Assembly (NCBI GenBank): GCA_035606915.1
Contig: DATNDU010000040.1
Span: 8,713-72,712 of the forward strand
Origin: Roseiarcus sp035606915
GTDB taxonomy: Bacteria > Pseudomonadota > Alphaproteobacteria > Rhizobiales > Beijerinckiaceae
DNA length: 64,000 nt
Reading direction: 5' to 3'
Shown: piece by piece, positions 7,476-15,810 of the stretch
How the letters are laid out: each line of letters starts with the position of its first letter
How positions within the stretch are numbered: position 1 is the first letter of the stretch
Made by a program: the position numbers and the translations under genes
Notes under the pieces: model-generated
Told to the model about the DNA's origin: nothing
The model's input: the letters and a program-made list of their open reading frames with translations, nothing else
The model's database searches: none

Positions 7476-8491
7476 CGGGCGCGCATCCGTTGGCCGGTGA
7501 GATCGGCCAGCGTCGGCGCCAGGCCCTTCGGCACCAGCAGCACGAAGGCGATGAGGATGGCGCCGAGCACCAGCGGCGCATTGCCGAGCACGGCGGCAAA
7601 GCCGCCCGCGCCGGTCGGCGCATTGGCGCCCAGCGCCGCCGTCAGCCATTGGATGCCGATGCAGCCCAGGATCGGCCCGATCAGCGCGCCGCGGCCGCCG
7701 ACGATCACCCAGATGATGATCTGCGCCGATTGCGCCAGGCCGAAGATGGTGGGGCTGACGAAGGCGCCCCAATTGGCGAACAGACAACCGGCGTAACCGG
7801 CCAGCGCCGCGCCGATGACGAAGGTCGCCAGTTTGTAGGCGCGGGGATCGTAGCCGAGCAGTTCGGCGCGCCGCTCGTTCTCGCGGATGCCGACGATGAT
7901 ATGGCCGAAGCGGCTGGCGAGCAGGGCGCGCAGGCCGAAATAGACGACGATCAGCGACGCCGTCGACAGATAGAACATGCCCTGGAGATCGACCGGCTTA
8001 TCCTTCTGCAACGGCCAGTTGAGCGGCGGGATGCCGGGAATGCCGTTGAAACCGCCGAGCCGCGCCGCGCCAATGTGAAATTCGGGACCAGCGGTCGAGT
8101 TGATCGAGTTGAACAGGATCAGCGTCACCGTCAATGTGATGACGCCGAGATAAACGTCGCTGATGCGGCCGTAGAAGATGAAATAGCCGAGCGCCGCCGC
8201 GAATAGCGCCGGCACGAGGATCGAGAGCAGCAGCGGCGCCGTGCTCTCGCCCATATTTATTATGGCGATGGCGTAGGTATAGGCGCCAAGCCCGAAGAAG
8301 GCGGATTGGCCGAAACAGAGAATGCCGCCGAAGCCCCAGACCAGCGCCAGCGACAGCGCCAGCACCGCCATAATCATATAGACGGTGAGATTGAGCACCG
8401 TGTCGAGTTCGAAATAGATCGGCGTCAGGATCAGCACCGCGAGGCCCGCCGCGCCCGCGACAACCAGCCCCAGTAGATCGCGCCCGCTCAC
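7472..8491 (-). CDS. Branched-chain amino acid/urea-type ABC permease (LivM/UrtC-like)
   Basis: A 339-residue inner-membrane permease with about ten hydrophobic segments. Typical LivM-family features are WGFGGILCFGQSAFFGLGAY near residue 65, GVITLTVTLILF, and the cytoplasmic loop GIRENERRAELLGYDP that contacts the ATPase. Start is GTG at 8491, overlapping the TGA of the other permease gene (GTGA). Codons upstream of this GTG read a different frame of the neighbour and were left out. It forms the heterodimeric channel with the LivH-like permease. Confidence 0.92.
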   Translation of the reverse strand: MSGRDLLGLVVAGAAGLAVLILTPIYFELDTVLNLTVYMIMAVLALSLALVWGFGGILCFGQSAFFGLGAYTYAIAIINMGESTAPLLLSILVPALFAAALGYFIFYGRISDVYLGVITLTVTLILFNSINSTAGPEFHIGAARLGGFNGIPGIPPLNWPLQKDKPVDLQGMFYLSTASLIVVYFGLRALLASRFGHIIVGIRENERRAELLGYDPRAYKLATFVIGAALAGYAGCLFANWGAFVSPTIFGLAQSAQIIIWVIVGGRGALIGPILGCIGIQWLTAALGANAPTGAGGFAAVLGNAPLVLGAILIAFVLLVPKGLAPTLADLTGQRMRAR

Positions 8492-9354
8492 AGGCTCCTC
8501 CGGAAGAAACGTCCGGTGATGCCCTGCGGCAGCACGCGAATGAGCACGACAGCGGCGCCGAGCAGCGCGACCTCGCCGAACACCGGCGTCGTCGCATAAG
8601 TCGCAAGCTGGTTGATCGCGCCGAACAGGATGGATGCGCTCGTCGTGCCGGTGACGATGGCGGCGCCGCCGCCGATGACGGTGATGAAGGATTTGGCGAC
8701 ATAGGCGCCGCCGATGGAGGGAAACACCCCCGACACCGGCGCCAGCACGGCCCCGGCGAGACCGGTGATCGCCGCCCCGACGCCGAAGGTGACGGCATAG
8801 ACGCGGCCGGGATTGACGCCGAGCGCCGCCGCCATCGCTCCGTTCTGCATCGTGCCGCGCGCGATGAGCCCAGCGCGGGTATAACGCAAGGCCGCCAGCA
8901 CGCCGGCGAGCGCCGCCACCGCCACGGCGATGACGAACAACGTATAGGCGCTCATGCGGTAGCGGCCGATCTCGAAACTGCCGAGCGGCGCCGAGAGCCC
9001 GACGGTGGTGTTGCCGAAGATCGCCGTCGTCAGCCCGACCAGGAACAGGCTCAGCCCCCAGGTGGCGAGCATGGTGTCGATGATCCGTCCATAAAGCCAG
9101 CGGATGATGGTGCGCTCGACGACGACGCCGATGGCGCCGACGACGATCGGCGCCACCACCAATATCGCAATCCAAATGTTGAGACCGAACCTGTTGGCCT
9201 CGATCGCGGCGTAGCCGCCCAGCATCAGGAACTCGCCATGCGCGAGGTTGATGACTTTCATCATGCCGAAGATGATCGCCAGCCCCAAGCTGATGAGCGC
9301 GAGGCTGGCGATGGCGTAAAGAACCTGGACGCCCAGGAGCGCTGCGAGGTCCAC
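8488..9354 (-). CDS. Branched-chain amino acid/urea-type ABC permease (LivH/UrtB-like)
   Basis: A 288-residue inner-membrane protein. The N-terminal block GLAIIFGMMKVINLAHGEFLMLGGYAA (read in pieces from about residue 23) is the family signature, followed by about eight membrane segments and a VVVERTIIRWLYGR loop. Length is normal for LivH/UrtB. The gene begins 22 nt after the binding-protein stop and its own stop overlaps the start of the second permease. No unusual feature beyond the close packing. Confidence 0.93.
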   Translation of the reverse strand: MDLAALLGVQVLYAIASLALISLGLAIIFGMMKVINLAHGEFLMLGGYAAIEANRFGLNIWIAILVVAPIVVGAIGVVVERTIIRWLYGRIIDTMLATWGLSLFLVGLTTAIFGNTTVGLSAPLGSFEIGRYRMSAYTLFVIAVAVAALAGVLAALRYTRAGLIARGTMQNGAMAAALGVNPGRVYAVTFGVGAAITGLAGAVLAPVSGVFPSIGGAYVAKSFITVIGGGAAIVTGTTSASILFGAINQLATYATTPVFGEVALLGAAVVLIRVLPQGITGRFFRRSL

Positions 9355-9376
9355 GGCTGCGATCCCGGCGCCGGTC

Positions 9377-10603
9377 TCAGATCTTGATTACATATTGCTG
9401 GTTGTCGTTGGGGTTCTTGATGAGGTTGCACACCGCCGCCGTATCGGACGGCTTCTGCTGCGGGAAATCCTCAACCAGCAGCAGTTTCTTGTCCTTCACC
9501 TCGGCGATATGGACGTCGAGGACGCAATGGTGGGTCGGCGGATCGATGGTTACGGTTCCCGACGGCGCCTTGATGCTGATGCCGGTCTCCAAGGCCTCGA
9601 TCACCTTCATGCGGTCGATGCTGCCGGCCTTCTTGACGCCCTCCGCCCACAGCTTGACGCCCTGATAGGTGCCCATCGCCAACTCCGTCACATTCGGATA
9701 ATCGGCGCCGAAACGCTTGTGGAAACGTTCCAGGAAGGCTGTGTTCTCAGGGTTCTTGACGCTCTCGAAATAGTTGTAGCAGACCAGCATGCCGTTGCAT
9801 TCGTTCGGCGACAGCACGATCTGCTCGTTGCCGACCGCGAAGGTGGTCGAGGCCATGGGGATGGACTTGTTCATCCCCGCGGCCGCCCACTGGCGATAGA
9901 ACGAGATATGCGCGCCGCCGACCAAAGCCGACCAGACGAAATCCGGCTTGGCGGCTTGAATCTTGGCGATGGTCGAGGAGAAATTGGTCACGTCGAGCGG
10001 GAAGTACTCGATCGCGTCGACCGCGCCGCCGTTCTCGGTCACGTATTTCTTCACCCATTGCGAGGTGATCTGGCCGTAGTTGTAGTCGGCGGCGACCACG
10101 TAGACCTTCTTGCCCCACTTCTTCATCGCATGGGGAACAAGCTTCTCGACCGTCTGCGCCGGAGTGACGCCGGTTTCGAACTGGCCGCGGTCGCAGACGC
10201 CGCCTTCGTATTGGACGTTGTAGAAATAGAGGGTCTTGAAACGGTCGAACACCGGGCGGACCACCTCGCGCGACGCCGAGGTGATGCCGCCGTGAGCGAC
10301 GGCGACCTTGTCCTTCAGCGCCGCCTGTTGGGCGAACTGGGTGTAAAGCTGCATGCTCGACTGCGTGTCGTAGCTGATGAGCTTGAGCGGCCGGCCAAGC
10401 AGGCCGCCGGCGGCGTTGATCTCCTCCACCGCCAGCGTCATCGTGTCAATCATCGGCTTGCCGTAGATGTCGAGGCCGCCGGAGAGGTCGAGAAGGCTGG
10501 CGACCGGGATCGGCTCAGCCGCCGATGCGCCTTGGAAGCCGATGAGCGAGGCCGCGGACGCTGCGGCGGTGCTGGTCAGGAACTGTCTGCGGCTGAAGCT
10601 CAT
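9377..10603 (-). CDS. Urea/short-chain-amide type ABC transporter substrate-binding protein
   Basis: A 408-residue periplasmic protein with an N-terminal Tat-like signal (SRRQFLT, then a hydrophobic stretch ending ASAAEP near residue 31). The mature part is a Peripla_BP_5-type protein of the UrtA/AmiC/FmdD group: GGLLGRPLKLISYDTQSS, VAVAHGGITSASREVVRPVF and YFYNVQYEGG match the urea/amide branch rather than leucine-binding proteins. ATG at 10603 is preceded by a good ribosome-binding site (GGGGAG). Being first in the transporter operon and followed by two permeases and two ATPases, it sets substrate choice. Amidases on both sides support an amide ligand. A preliminary fold by the Tat route would suggest export as a folded protein. 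Confidence 0.92.
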   Translation of the reverse strand: MSFSRRQFLTSTAAASAASLIGFQGASAAEPIPVASLLDLSGGLDIYGKPMIDTMTLAVEEINAAGGLLGRPLKLISYDTQSSMQLYTQFAQQAALKDKVAVAHGGITSASREVVRPVFDRFKTLYFYNVQYEGGVCDRGQFETGVTPAQTVEKLVPHAMKKWGKKVYVVAADYNYGQITSQWVKKYVTENGGAVDAIEYFPLDVTNFSSTIAKIQAAKPDFVWSALVGGAHISFYRQWAAAGMNKSIPMASTTFAVGNEQIVLSPNECNGMLVCYNYFESVKNPENTAFLERFHKRFGADYPNVTELAMGTYQGVKLWAEGVKKAGSIDRMKVIEALETGISIKAPSGTVTIDPPTHHCVLDVHIAEVKDKKLLLVEDFPQQKPSDTAAVCNLIKNPNDNQQYVIKI

Positions 10604-10742
10604 CTCTCACTCCCCAAGTTTTCGTTAATGTTGGCCCCAACTACGCATGACGGCGAATGGCTGCGCGCTATCGTTGATAGTTGGCGTATTTTACTTATGC
10701 ACGCTCTCGTACTGATCGGCGAAGCCGCCGATCAGCCGAAGT

Positions 10743-10783
10743 CACTCACTTTTGAGTGTTCATTTCTTTCCTATATTTGTCAA
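10743..10783 (-). promoter_or_regulatory. Candidate promoter and palindrome upstream of the binding-protein gene
   Basis: On the minus strand TTGACA occupies 10783-10778. A -10 at the standard 17-nt distance would be AACACT, a weak match. A perfect 6-bp palindrome, CACTCA-N4-TGAGTG (10743-10758), overlaps that position and could be an operator. The leader to the ATG would be about 145 nt. The stretch 10700-10800 is clearly AT-richer than its surroundings. Confidence 0.4.
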
Positions 10784-10909
10784 CCCGGCGCGCTGGATTT
10801 TCTCATTTCTAAGGATTTACCGCCGGCGCCCTGGCCACCCCTGTGAGCAGCGGGCCGCTCGCCAAGCCTGCCAGTCTTTCGCCAAAGATAAGCGCGCCGC
10901 GCCGCCCGC

Positions 10910-10938
10910 GCTTGCCTCGGCCCGCCAAGCCGCTTGCC
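10910..10938. repeat. Direct repeat copy 1 flanking the SDR-amidohydrolase module
   Basis: The 29-bp sequence GCTTGCCTCGG-N-CCGCCAAGCCG-N-TTGCC recurs at 14257-14285 with only the two N positions differing. Some similarity (CCAGTCT) extends upstream in both copies. The two copies bracket the three genes SDR, acetamidase/formamidase and amidase in direct orientation. It may be a common interspersed repeat or a trace of recombination. Confidence 0.6.
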
Positions 10939-10960
10939 TGGCGCGAAAGGGCAAGCCGCG

Positions 10961-11722
10961 TCAGAACTGCACGCCGCGCGTCAGAGCGCCGTCGATCACC
11001 AGATTGGTTCCCGTGGTGAAGCTCGACGCCGGGCTGGCGAGGAACACCACGCCGCGCGCGATCTCCTCGGGCTTGGCCATGCGCCCGGTCGGGTTGAGCG
11101 CCATCGCCTCCTTGAACAGATCGGGCACGTTGCGCTCAATGTTCTGCCACACGCCGCCGTCGAAATAGGTGTTGCCGGGCGAGACAGAGTTGACGCGCAC
11201 ACCCTTCGTCGCCAGCTTGAAAGCGAGGTGCTGCGAATAATGGATCAGCGCCGCCTTGAATGCGCCATAGGCGGGGCCGGTGAAATCGACCTCGCGCCCC
11301 GACACCGAGGAGATGATGACGATCGCCGGATGTTTGGACTTTTCGAGCCAGGGCAAAGCGGCGTTGATGGCGCGCACCGTGTGCAGCATATCGGTGTCGA
11401 AGGCGCGCCGCCAGGCGTCCTCGTCGTCCTGCACCGCGAGCGCCGAGGCATTGGCGACCACGATGTCGAGCCCGCCGAGCGCCTTGGCGCTGGCGGCGAC
11501 GAAGCCTTCGAGCGCCGCCTTATCGGCGACGTCGAGGCTCTCGCCATAGGCCTTTACGTCCTTGGCGTTGAGCGCGGCGACGGCGTCGGCGACTTCGCCG
11601 GCGTTGCGCGCGCAGATGGCGACATTGGCGCCCTCGTCGGCGAACAGGCCGGCGCAGCGCCGGCCGATGCCTTTGCTGCCGCCGGTGACGACGGCGTTCA
11701 GTCCTTTAAGACCCAAGTCCAT
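10961..11722 (-). CDS. SDR family NAD(P)-dependent oxidoreductase
   Basis: A 253-residue classical short-chain dehydrogenase. The cofactor motif is TGGSKGIG (13-20) and the catalytic residues are Ser139, Tyr152 and Lys156 (YGAFK). N91 stands in a VANASA segment where NNAG is usual. The start at 11722 has a GGAGA ribosome-binding site; the longer in-frame upstream stretch overlaps the neighbour gene and is unlikely. It starts 10 nt after the acetamidase/formamidase stop, so the two are one transcript. It probably oxidises an alcohol or reduces a carbonyl made in the same pathway. Substrate unknown. Confidence 0.9.
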   Translation of the reverse strand: MDLGLKGLNAVVTGGSKGIGRRCAGLFADEGANVAICARNAGEVADAVAALNAKDVKAYGESLDVADKAALEGFVAASAKALGGLDIVVANASALAVQDDEDAWRRAFDTDMLHTVRAINAALPWLEKSKHPAIVIISSVSGREVDFTGPAYGAFKAALIHYSQHLAFKLATKGVRVNSVSPGNTYFDGGVWQNIERNVPDLFKEAMALNPTGRMAKPEEIARGVVFLASPASSFTTGTNLVIDGALTRGVQF

Positions 11723-11732
11723 CCCTGTCTCC

Positions 11733-12731
11733 TCAAGCCGACGGCAAGAAATCCTTACGGATCGAGGCGCCGAGCGTGTATTTGGGGTCAACCATGTTGC
11801 CGACCCGCATCTTGCCGGCCTGCGTGAGCAGGAAATAAGCTTCCAGTTCGTCGAAACCGTAATCGGCGACGAGCCAGCGGATCAATTCGCGATAGGCGAT
11901 GCGCGCGGCGTCCTCCATCGGTCGGGCGGAGCCGATGGCCATCAGGAACTCGGCGTTTTCGAGGCGCGGCCAGCCGATCGTCCAGGTCTTGATGAGATCG
12001 ACCTGAACGGTGGTCGTCGAGTTGATTTCGACGGCGACGCCGCACAATTCGCCATCGCCCTGGCGACCGTGACAATCGCCGAGGAACAGATAGGCGCCCT
12101 TGGTCTGCACCGGAAAATAAAGGATCGCGCCCGGCGCGACGTCGGGCAGGTCCATGTTGCCGCCCCAGTAATCGGGTTGCAGCGACAACACCGCCTCGAT
12201 TTGCGGACTGACGCCGAGCGTGCCGATGAAGGGCTCGTAGGGCAGCATGATCTTGGCGTTGAAGCGCACGCCGTTCTCGGTGACTTCGTATTTCATCACC
12301 CGCTCGGGCAACGGCTTGTTGAGCATCGGTGTGCCGGCATTGGCGGCCAGGCCGCCAAATTCGGGGATCAGCGCCGAGGTGCCGGCCGGCTGGGGCCCGC
12401 GCGGAACGATGCGTTCGATCTTGACGCACAAGACGTCGCCTTGCTCGGCGCCCTCGACGAAGATCGGCCCATTCTGCGGATTGACAAAAGGGAAAGTGAG
12501 CTTCTGCGACGGCAGATCGTCGACGGACTTGATCGCGCCGCCGAAGGCGTCGAGCGTCTCGGCGACGATGACGTCGCCGGGCGAGACCTTCAGCACCGGC
12601 TCGGCATAAGCGCCGTAGACATATTTGTACTCGCCTTGCGCGGCCTCGGTGAGGTGATGGACCTTCCCCGCCTGGCCTTTCGCCAGACCCCTTCGCGCCA
12701 TGTAGGACGAGGAAAACCATTCCGACATCAT
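11733..12731 (-). CDS. Acetamidase/formamidase family protein
   Basis: A protein of 332 residues, or 331 from the second of two adjacent ATG codons at 12728; the second lies at better distance from the GGGAGA ribosome-binding site. It matches the FmdA_AmdA family: the N-terminal half contains SPGDVIVAETLDAFGG and GPIFVEGAEQGDVL, the middle YLFLGDCHGRQGDGE with conserved Asp/His residues, and the C-terminal part AYFLLTQAGKMRVGNMVDP. These enzymes release ammonia from formamide or acetamide. A GDCHGRQGDGE block conserved in the family is intact. Its place beside a urea/amide-type ABC transporter supports short-chain amide use, though a larger amide is possible. Confidence 0.92.
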   Translation of the reverse strand: MMSEWFSSSYMARRGLAKGQAGKVHHLTEAAQGEYKYVYGAYAEPVLKVSPGDVIVAETLDAFGGAIKSVDDLPSQKLTFPFVNPQNGPIFVEGAEQGDVLCVKIERIVPRGPQPAGTSALIPEFGGLAANAGTPMLNKPLPERVMKYEVTENGVRFNAKIMLPYEPFIGTLGVSPQIEAVLSLQPDYWGGNMDLPDVAPGAILYFPVQTKGAYLFLGDCHGRQGDGELCGVAVEINSTTTVQVDLIKTWTIGWPRLENAEFLMAIGSARPMEDAARIAYRELIRWLVADYGFDELEAYFLLTQAGKMRVGNMVDPKYTLGASIRKDFLPSA

Positions 12732-12774
12732 CGTCTCCCTGGGCGGTCAATCTCGCGCCGATTGCGCACCGTCG

Positions 12775-14175
12775 TCAAGCCGCGGCCGGGCGGGCTTTGT
12801 GCCAGTCGGTTGCGGATTGAAAGGCGTGCGCGATGCGCAGCAGCGTCGCCTCGGAGAGATGCGGGCCGACGATCTGCATGCTGAGCGGCATGCCGGCCGC
12901 ATCGAAGCCGTTCGGCAACGTCACCGTCGGACTGCCGCTGAAGTTGAACGGGGCCGTGAAGCGCAGGATGCCGAGCAGCACGTTGGGGTCTTCGCCATAG
13001 GCCTGCATCGTCGCCAGACTCGGCGTCGGCATCGGCATGGTGGGAATCAGCAGGGCGTCGACGGACTCGAACATGGCGGCAAGCCGGCGCATGAAGCCGA
13101 ACCGCTCAAGGTTGATCTCGGCGATCTCCATGCCCGAGATGGCGCGCCCCTGGTCGATGAGGGCCGCCAGATCCGGCCCGTATTCGGCCTTGCGGGCGGG
13201 ATAAGTGTCGAGATGGGCGACGGCGGTCTCGGCCGAGCACATGGCGATCCATTGGCTGACGAGCTTCTCATACGGCGGAAACCGCGCCTCGCGCACGCTC
13301 GCCTTGAGGCCGGCCAGAACATCGAGCGCTTCATCGAAGGCGACGGCGACCTGCGGCTCGACGCCGTCGGTCGCATAGCCGCGATCGACGCCGATGCGCA
13401 GGCCGCGCAGACCATCGCCGAGGGTTTCCAGATAATCGGGCGGCGCGGCGGCGTAGCTGGTGGCGTCGTTGACGTCGTAGCCGGCGACGGCGCCGAGCAT
13501 CGCGGCGGCGTCGGCGGCGCTGCGGGCCATCGGGCCGATATGGTCGAGCGATTCCGCCAGCGGGAAGACGCCATGCCGGCTGACCCGCCCCCAGGTCGGC
13601 TTGACGCCGGTGAGGCCGCAAGTGGCGCTGGGAAAGCGGATGGAGCCGCCGGTGTCGGTGCCAAGGCTGGCGTAGCAGAGGCCGAGGGCGGTGGCGACGC
13701 CGGAGCCGGTGGACGACGAACCAACCCAATAGTTTGCGTTCCAGGGGTTGAGCGGCCCTGGCATCGCGGGGTGGTGCGAGGTGTAGGCGCCCTCGGTCAT
13801 GCGCAGCTTGCCGAGGATGACGGCGCCGGCTTGTTCCAGCCGCTCGACTACGGTGGCGTTGAAGCGGGGCGTGAAATCCTTGAATATCGTCGTGCCCGAG
13901 GTCGTCGGCGCGAAAGTGGTGTTGCAGAGGTCCTTGACGGCGATCGGCGCGCCATGCAGCGGCCCGCGCCAGAGCCCGCGCGCGATTTCCGCCTCGGCGG
14001 TGTTGGCCTGTCGGCGCGCGCGCTCGGCGAGCACGGTGACATAGGCGCGGTGGCGCCCGTCGAGCCGGTCGATGCGCGCCAGCATTGCCTCGGTGACTTC
14101 GACCGGCGACAGCTTTCGCCGCCGCATGAGGTCGGCGACATCGGTCAGCGATTCGTAGTGCAGATCCGACGTCAT
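12775..14175 (-). CDS. Amidase signature family amidase
   Basis: A 466-residue cytosolic serine amidase. The triad is Lys81 (IAVKDL), Ser154 in GSSSTGSGVA and Ser178 in TDTGGSIRFP, with the 24-residue Ser-Ser spacing typical of the family. I chose ATG at 14175 because GGGGGAG lies 6 nt upstream and homology begins there (LHYESLTDVADLMRRRKLSP). It is the first gene of the SDR/formamidase group, 44 nt ahead of the formamidase. It resembles GatA-like and aryl-acylamidase members, but no gatB or gatC is nearby, so it is not part of the tRNA amidotransferase. It is only distantly similar to the amidase at 4503-6017. Confidence 0.92.
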   Translation of the reverse strand: MTSDLHYESLTDVADLMRRRKLSPVEVTEAMLARIDRLDGRHRAYVTVLAERARRQANTAEAEIARGLWRGPLHGAPIAVKDLCNTTFAPTTSGTTIFKDFTPRFNATVVERLEQAGAVILGKLRMTEGAYTSHHPAMPGPLNPWNANYWVGSSSTGSGVATALGLCYASLGTDTGGSIRFPSATCGLTGVKPTWGRVSRHGVFPLAESLDHIGPMARSAADAAAMLGAVAGYDVNDATSYAAAPPDYLETLGDGLRGLRIGVDRGYATDGVEPQVAVAFDEALDVLAGLKASVREARFPPYEKLVSQWIAMCSAETAVAHLDTYPARKAEYGPDLAALIDQGRAISGMEIAEINLERFGFMRRLAAMFESVDALLIPTMPMPTPSLATMQAYGEDPNVLLGILRFTAPFNFSGSPTVTLPNGFDAAGMPLSMQIVGPHLSEATLLRIAHAFQSATDWHKARPAAA

Positions 14176-14256
14176 GTGCCGCTCCCCCGTTTCGCGCCGC
14201 ATGCGGCCCTGCCGGGCCTCGATTGGCGGCCAGTCTAGCGCCGCGGCGGCGGCGCG

Positions 14257-14285
14257 GCTTGCCTCGGGCCGCCAAGCCGATTGCC
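14257..14285. repeat. Direct repeat copy 2 flanking the SDR-amidohydrolase module
   Basis: Same 29-bp unit as at 10910-10938 (GCTTGCCTCGG-N-CCGCCAAGCCG-N-TTGCC), same orientation, two mismatches. It lies 80 nt upstream of the amidase start. Confidence 0.6.
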
Positions 14286-14462
14286 CGCGAGAAGGCGCTC
14301 GGCGAGCCTTTCGCGCAAGGGCCCTCGCCATCCAGGCCGAGCCCGACCGAACCACTCGCGGCTTGGCATCGTAAGATACGCTGGGTCGAACGGGCGTTCG
14401 CTGGAGGAGAGGCTAATGATCTATCCGCTTCCTGGGCGGCGCCGATGGCGATGATCCGGCGT

Positions 14463-14651
14463 TCAGCCGCCGAGCTTGATCTCGTCGAGCGCGGTGCGCG
14501 TCGAATGCGAGGCGAGCGCGCTGGCCGGCCGCGCCGCGTGGGTCGCGGCGTGCTTCTCGGCGGATTTCGCCGCCTTGCTCTTGCGAGTCACCGGCGCAAC
14601 CGGCCTGACGGGGGCGACCGGCGCGTAGGGGCCAATCGGGGGCACGAACAT
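14463..14651 (-). CDS. Possible small hypothetical protein
   Basis: A 62-residue frame that starts MFVPPIGPYAPVAPVRPV and continues Lys/Ala-rich. An AGAGG sequence about 10 nt before the ATG could be its ribosome-binding site. There is no domain, signal peptide or homology that I recognise. Its proline/alanine repeats are also what random GC-rich DNA can give, so it may be spurious. Confidence 0.3.
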   Translation of the reverse strand: MFVPPIGPYAPVAPVRPVAPVTRKSKAAKSAEKHAATHAARPASALASHSTRTALDEIKLGG

Positions 14652-14817
14652 CGCGACACAACCTCTGCGTGCGTTTCAGCCTATTTGACGCAGTCCAGGT
14701 TAAGGCCGTCTTGACGCCAACCCAGCGCGAATTTGAGCGAGGACGAGCCAACGTCGAGGGTGAGCAGGGATTTGGTCATTGCGCGCCGATTATAACGCAA
14801 CGGGCGGAGGGTTTGCG

Positions 14818-15810
14818 ATGCGGGTTCTGGTCACCGGGGCGGCGGGCTTCATCGGCTTTCACCTCAGCCGGCGGTTGCTTGGGGAGGGGTTCGAGGTCGA
14901 CGGCTACGACGGCATGACGCCCTATTACGACGTGCGCCTGAAGCAGGCGCGCTGGGCCGAGCTTGGCCGTTTGCCCGGCTTTCGCGGCCAGATCGCCATG
15001 CTGGAAGACGCCGCCGCGCTGAACGCCTTCGCCGAACTGAGGCCGGACATCGTCGTCCATCTCGCCGCCCAGGCGGGCGTGCGCTATTCGCTGGAGAACC
15101 CGCGCGCCTATGTCGACGCCAATCTGATCGGAACCTTCAACGTGCTGGAGCTGGCGCGCGGCGTGCGCCATCTGCTGCTCGCCTCGACCAGTTCCGTCTA
15201 CGGCGCCAATGCGGCGACGCCGTTTCGCGAGACCGACCGCACCGACCATCCCATGACCCTCTACGCCGCCACCAAGAAGGCCGGCGAGGACATGGCGCAC
15301 GCCTATGCGCATTTGTGGAAGACCCCGACCACCGCCTTCCGCTTTTTCACCGTCTACGGTCCCTGGGGCCGGCCCGACATGGCCTTGTTCAAGTTCGTCG
15401 CCGCGACTTTGCGCGGCGAGCCCATCGACGTCTATGGCGAAGGGCGGATGCAGCGCGACTTCACCTATATCGACGATCTCGTCGAGGCGGTGCGGCGGCT
15501 GATCGCCCTTCCGCCCGTGGAGGGCGCGCCCGTTGGGCCGCTGGACTCACTGTCGCCGGCCGCGCCTTATCGCGTCGTCAATATTGGCGGCGGCCGGCCG
15601 GTCCGGCTGTTGGCCTTCATCGAAGCCGTCGAGCGCGCGCTCGGCCAGCCGATCGCACGCCGCCTGCTGCCGATGCAAAAGGGCGACGTGCCGTCGACCG
15701 CGGCCTCGCCGGATCTGCTGCGGGCGCTGACCGGCTATGTCCCTGAGACCGGCGTGGAGACGGGGGTGCGCGCCTTCGTCGCCTGGTATCGCGGCGCTTA
15801 CGGGGCTTGA
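14818..15810 (+). CDS. NAD-dependent epimerase/dehydratase, UDP-glucuronate 4-epimerase-like
   Basis: A 330-residue extended SDR enzyme. It has the NAD motif TGAAGFIG (residues 6-13), the HLAAQAGVRYSLENP string characteristic of UDP-glucuronate epimerases, STSSVYG and the YAATKK active site, followed by FRFFTVYGPWGRPDMA. These match the LpsL/RkpK-type sugar nucleotide epimerases that make UDP-galacturonate for surface polysaccharide. The start at 14818 follows GGAGG by 7 nt. The gene converges on the MocR gene, and their 3' ends overlap by 13 nt. No other polysaccharide genes are adjacent, so it stands alone. Confidence 0.9.
   Translation: MRVLVTGAAGFIGFHLSRRLLGEGFEVDGYDGMTPYYDVRLKQARWAELGRLPGFRGQIAMLEDAAALNAFAELRPDIVVHLAAQAGVRYSLENPRAYVDANLIGTFNVLELARGVRHLLLASTSSVYGANAATPFRETDRTDHPMTLYAATKKAGEDMAHAYAHLWKTPTTAFRFFTVYGPWGRPDMALFKFVAATLRGEPIDVYGEGRMQRDFTYIDDLVEAVRRLIALPPVEGAPVGPLDSLSPAAPYRVVNIGGGRPVRLLAFIEAVERALGQPIARRLLPMQKGDVPSTAASPDLLRALTGYVPETGVETGVRAFVAWYRGAYGA

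Larger units (their letters stand above)
10604..10960. other. Intergenic region before the transporter operon
   Basis: A 357-nt non-coding gap. It holds the candidate promoter/palindrome described at 10743-10783, a copy of a dispersed repeat (10910-10938), and otherwise no ORF with family resemblance. The SDR gene upstream ends at 10961, so the transporter operon probably has its own promoter here. Confidence 0.6.
14176..14817. other. Intergenic region between amidase and epimerase genes
   Basis: About 640 nt between divergently oriented genes. It contains repeat copy 2 (14257-14285), a possible small minus-strand ORF (14463-14651), and the ribosome-binding site of the epimerase gene (GGAGG at 14806). 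No clear promoter consensus was found by eye. Confidence 0.5.

Noticed and set aside
6052..10603. Branched-chain amino acid transporter
   Set aside because: The ATPase signature HGQ-x-QW, the DEPTEGIQPSII string and the UrtA/AmiC-like binding protein point to the urea/amide branch instead.
12775..14175. GatA subunit of the tRNA amidotransferase
   Set aside because: No gatB or gatC gene is adjacent and the gene belongs to an amide catabolic group.
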